This document shows, piece after piece, positions 6,258 through 7,173 of a stretch of 7,173 bases of DNA (its first letter is position 1; each line of letters opens with the position of its first letter). Made by a program: the position numbers and the translations under genes. Under the pieces are notes generated by a model. That model searched no databases. It was not told the origin of the DNA and worked only from the letters and a program-made list of their open reading frames with translations. The DNA is from JALTID01 sp027004335 [NCBI: bacterium] (lineage in GTDB: Bacteria > JALSQH01): the NCBI GenBank assembly GCA_027004335.1, contig JALTID010000205.1:1-7173 (forward strand). Direction: 5' to 3'.

Positions 6258-7173
6258 TCACTCCCCATGGATGTTCCACCCCTCAGGGACCTGAAATGCT
6301 TCTCCAATTGCTTCAGAAAAGGTAGGATGGGTAAAGATAAGCTTCTCCATATCAGTGATCTTTAATTTATTTTTTAATGCTACCACCCCTGCATGAATCA
6401 TCTCCCCTGCATTCCCTCCTGCAATATGAACACCAAGAATTTCCTTAGAATCACTTGAATAGTACACCTTAACCATTCCTGCAAGGGCATCCTCAGCAAG
6501 AGCCCTTCCCGTCCATCTCATCTGAAATCTGGCTACTTCATAGTTAATATTCTTACCCTTTAGCTGTACCTCATCTAAACCCACCCATGCAATTTCAGGC
6601 TCTGTAAAAACCACTTTTGGAACAAGAAGAGGATCAAAAGGTTCAGGGGTTTCACCCACTATCATCCTGATCACCTGCTCCGCCCCAAAATATGCAGTAT
6701 GAGCCAGCATCCCTCTTCCAGTGATATCACCTACAGCAAAATGACCGGGCATAGAAGTTCTCCAGAACTCGTCCACCTTTACCCAGCCATGTTCATCCTT
6801 ATCAATAAATTGACCATCCCAGCCAGTAGCAGGTCTCCTTCCAAGTGCCACGACAACTTTCTCTCCCTCTATTTCACTATTAGACGTTTTAACCACATAA
6901 CCTCCGGAAACCTTTTCGACTCCCTCTACAGGAGAAGATAGGTGTACCTTCACCCCTATCTTTTTAAGTTCCCTCAACAAGATCTTGCTTAGCTCCTCAT
7001 CAGCACCAGGGACCAGAACTGGCATCATCTCCACTATCTCCACATCTACTCCAAAACTTCTCAGCCAATATGCTGTTTCTACTCCGATAACACCACCACC
7101 AACTACAATTACCTTCTCAGGTAATGAAGCAATATCAAATACTCCCTCTCCTGAGAGCAAATCCCCCCATTTC
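6258..7173 (-). CDS. lpd: Dihydrolipoamide dehydrogenase (E3), N-terminus outside the window
   Basis: The reading frame is open to the right edge, giving 304 residues of a protein usually about 450-475 long; the TTG at 7158-7160 is an internal Leu, not a start. Numbering from the edge (KWGDLLSGEG): an NAD-binding Rossmann motif GGGVIGVE at 25-32, the acidic end of its second strand (EIVE, 45-48), VALGRRP (108-114), the second FAD-contact motif FAVGDITG followed by MLAH (145-158), and the C-terminal dimerisation domain with the His-Glu catalytic dyad in HPTFSE (H282, E287). The family is a flavoprotein that reoxidises the dihydrolipoyl arm of pyruvate, 2-oxoglutarate or branched-chain dehydrogenase complexes or the glycine cleavage system, passing electrons to NAD+. 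The redox CxxxxC pair would be in the missing N-terminal part, so mercuric reductase and similar relatives are not formally excluded, but MLAH and HPTFSE favour E3. No convincing terminator is seen after the stop. Confidence 0.88.
   Translation of the reverse strand, partial: KWGDLLSGEGVFDIASLPEKVIVVGGGVIGVETAYWLRSFGVDVEIVEMMPVLVPGADEELSKILLRELKKIGVKVHLSSPVEGVEKVSGGYVVKTSNSEIEGEKVVVALGRRPATGWDGQFIDKDEHGWVKVDEFWRTSMPGHFAVGDITGRGMLAHTAYFGAEQVIRMIVGETPEPFDPLLVPKVVFTEPEIAWVGLDEVQLKGKNINYEVARFQMRWTGRALAEDALAGMVKVYYSSDSKEILGVHIAGGNAGEMIHAGVVALKNKLKITDMEKLIFTHPTFSEAIGEAFQVPEGWNIHGE

Noticed and set aside
6699-6941. Plus-strand open frame opposite lpd
   Set aside because: It is antisense to a region encoding conserved FAD- and NAD-binding parts of the flavoprotein; a shadow frame.
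7158-7160. TTG as the start codon of lpd
   Set aside because: The frame stays open to the window edge, and the FAD-binding and redox-cysteine half of the enzyme must lie upstream. The TTG encodes an internal Leu.

Overview
The window reads as part of a Gram-negative (diderm) bacterial chromosome of fairly low GC. The supporting features are an outer-membrane-type lipoprotein, a beta-barrel protein ending in phenylalanine, and a nucleotide-sugar dehydrogenase of the kind used for O-antigen or surface polysaccharide. The genus cannot be named from what is visible. All four real genes lie on the minus strand, so the order of transcription is from high to low coordinates.

Right edge to left: (1) 6258-7173 is the C-terminal two thirds of a dihydrolipoamide dehydrogenase (lpd), with its N-terminus outside the window. 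(2) A 103-base gap holds a near-consensus sigma-70 promoter (TTTACA, 17-base spacer, TATAAT) and a strong Shine-Dalgarno site. (3) 1793-6154 encodes a 1453-residue lipoprotein made almost wholly of about twelve Big_5-type bacterial Ig-like domains. (4) 798-1784, starting 8 bases after the lipoprotein stop codon, encodes a secreted protein with a soluble beta-rich N-terminal domain and a C-terminal eight-stranded beta-barrel. (5) A strong intrinsic terminator at about 732-774 closes this two-gene operon. (6) Directly after it a second promoter drives a gene at 1-677 that is cut by the left edge. Its product matches the WlbA/WbpB UDP-N-acetylglucosaminuronate dehydrogenase family.

The centre of interest is the lipoprotein plus barrel pair: a self-contained operon with its own promoter, tight gene spacing and its own terminator. 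I read it as a cell-surface module in which a long, rod-like chain of Ig-like domains is lipid-anchored in the outer membrane and made together with an integral barrel protein carrying its own periplasmic or surface domain. I recognise neither protein as a named family member beyond its domain types. The flanking lpd and wlbA genes look unrelated to this operon in function, although wlbA shares the cell-surface theme.

No mobile elements, CRISPR arrays, tRNA or rRNA genes were seen. There is no gene-free stretch over 300 bases; the two gaps are about 120 and 103 bases and are described below.
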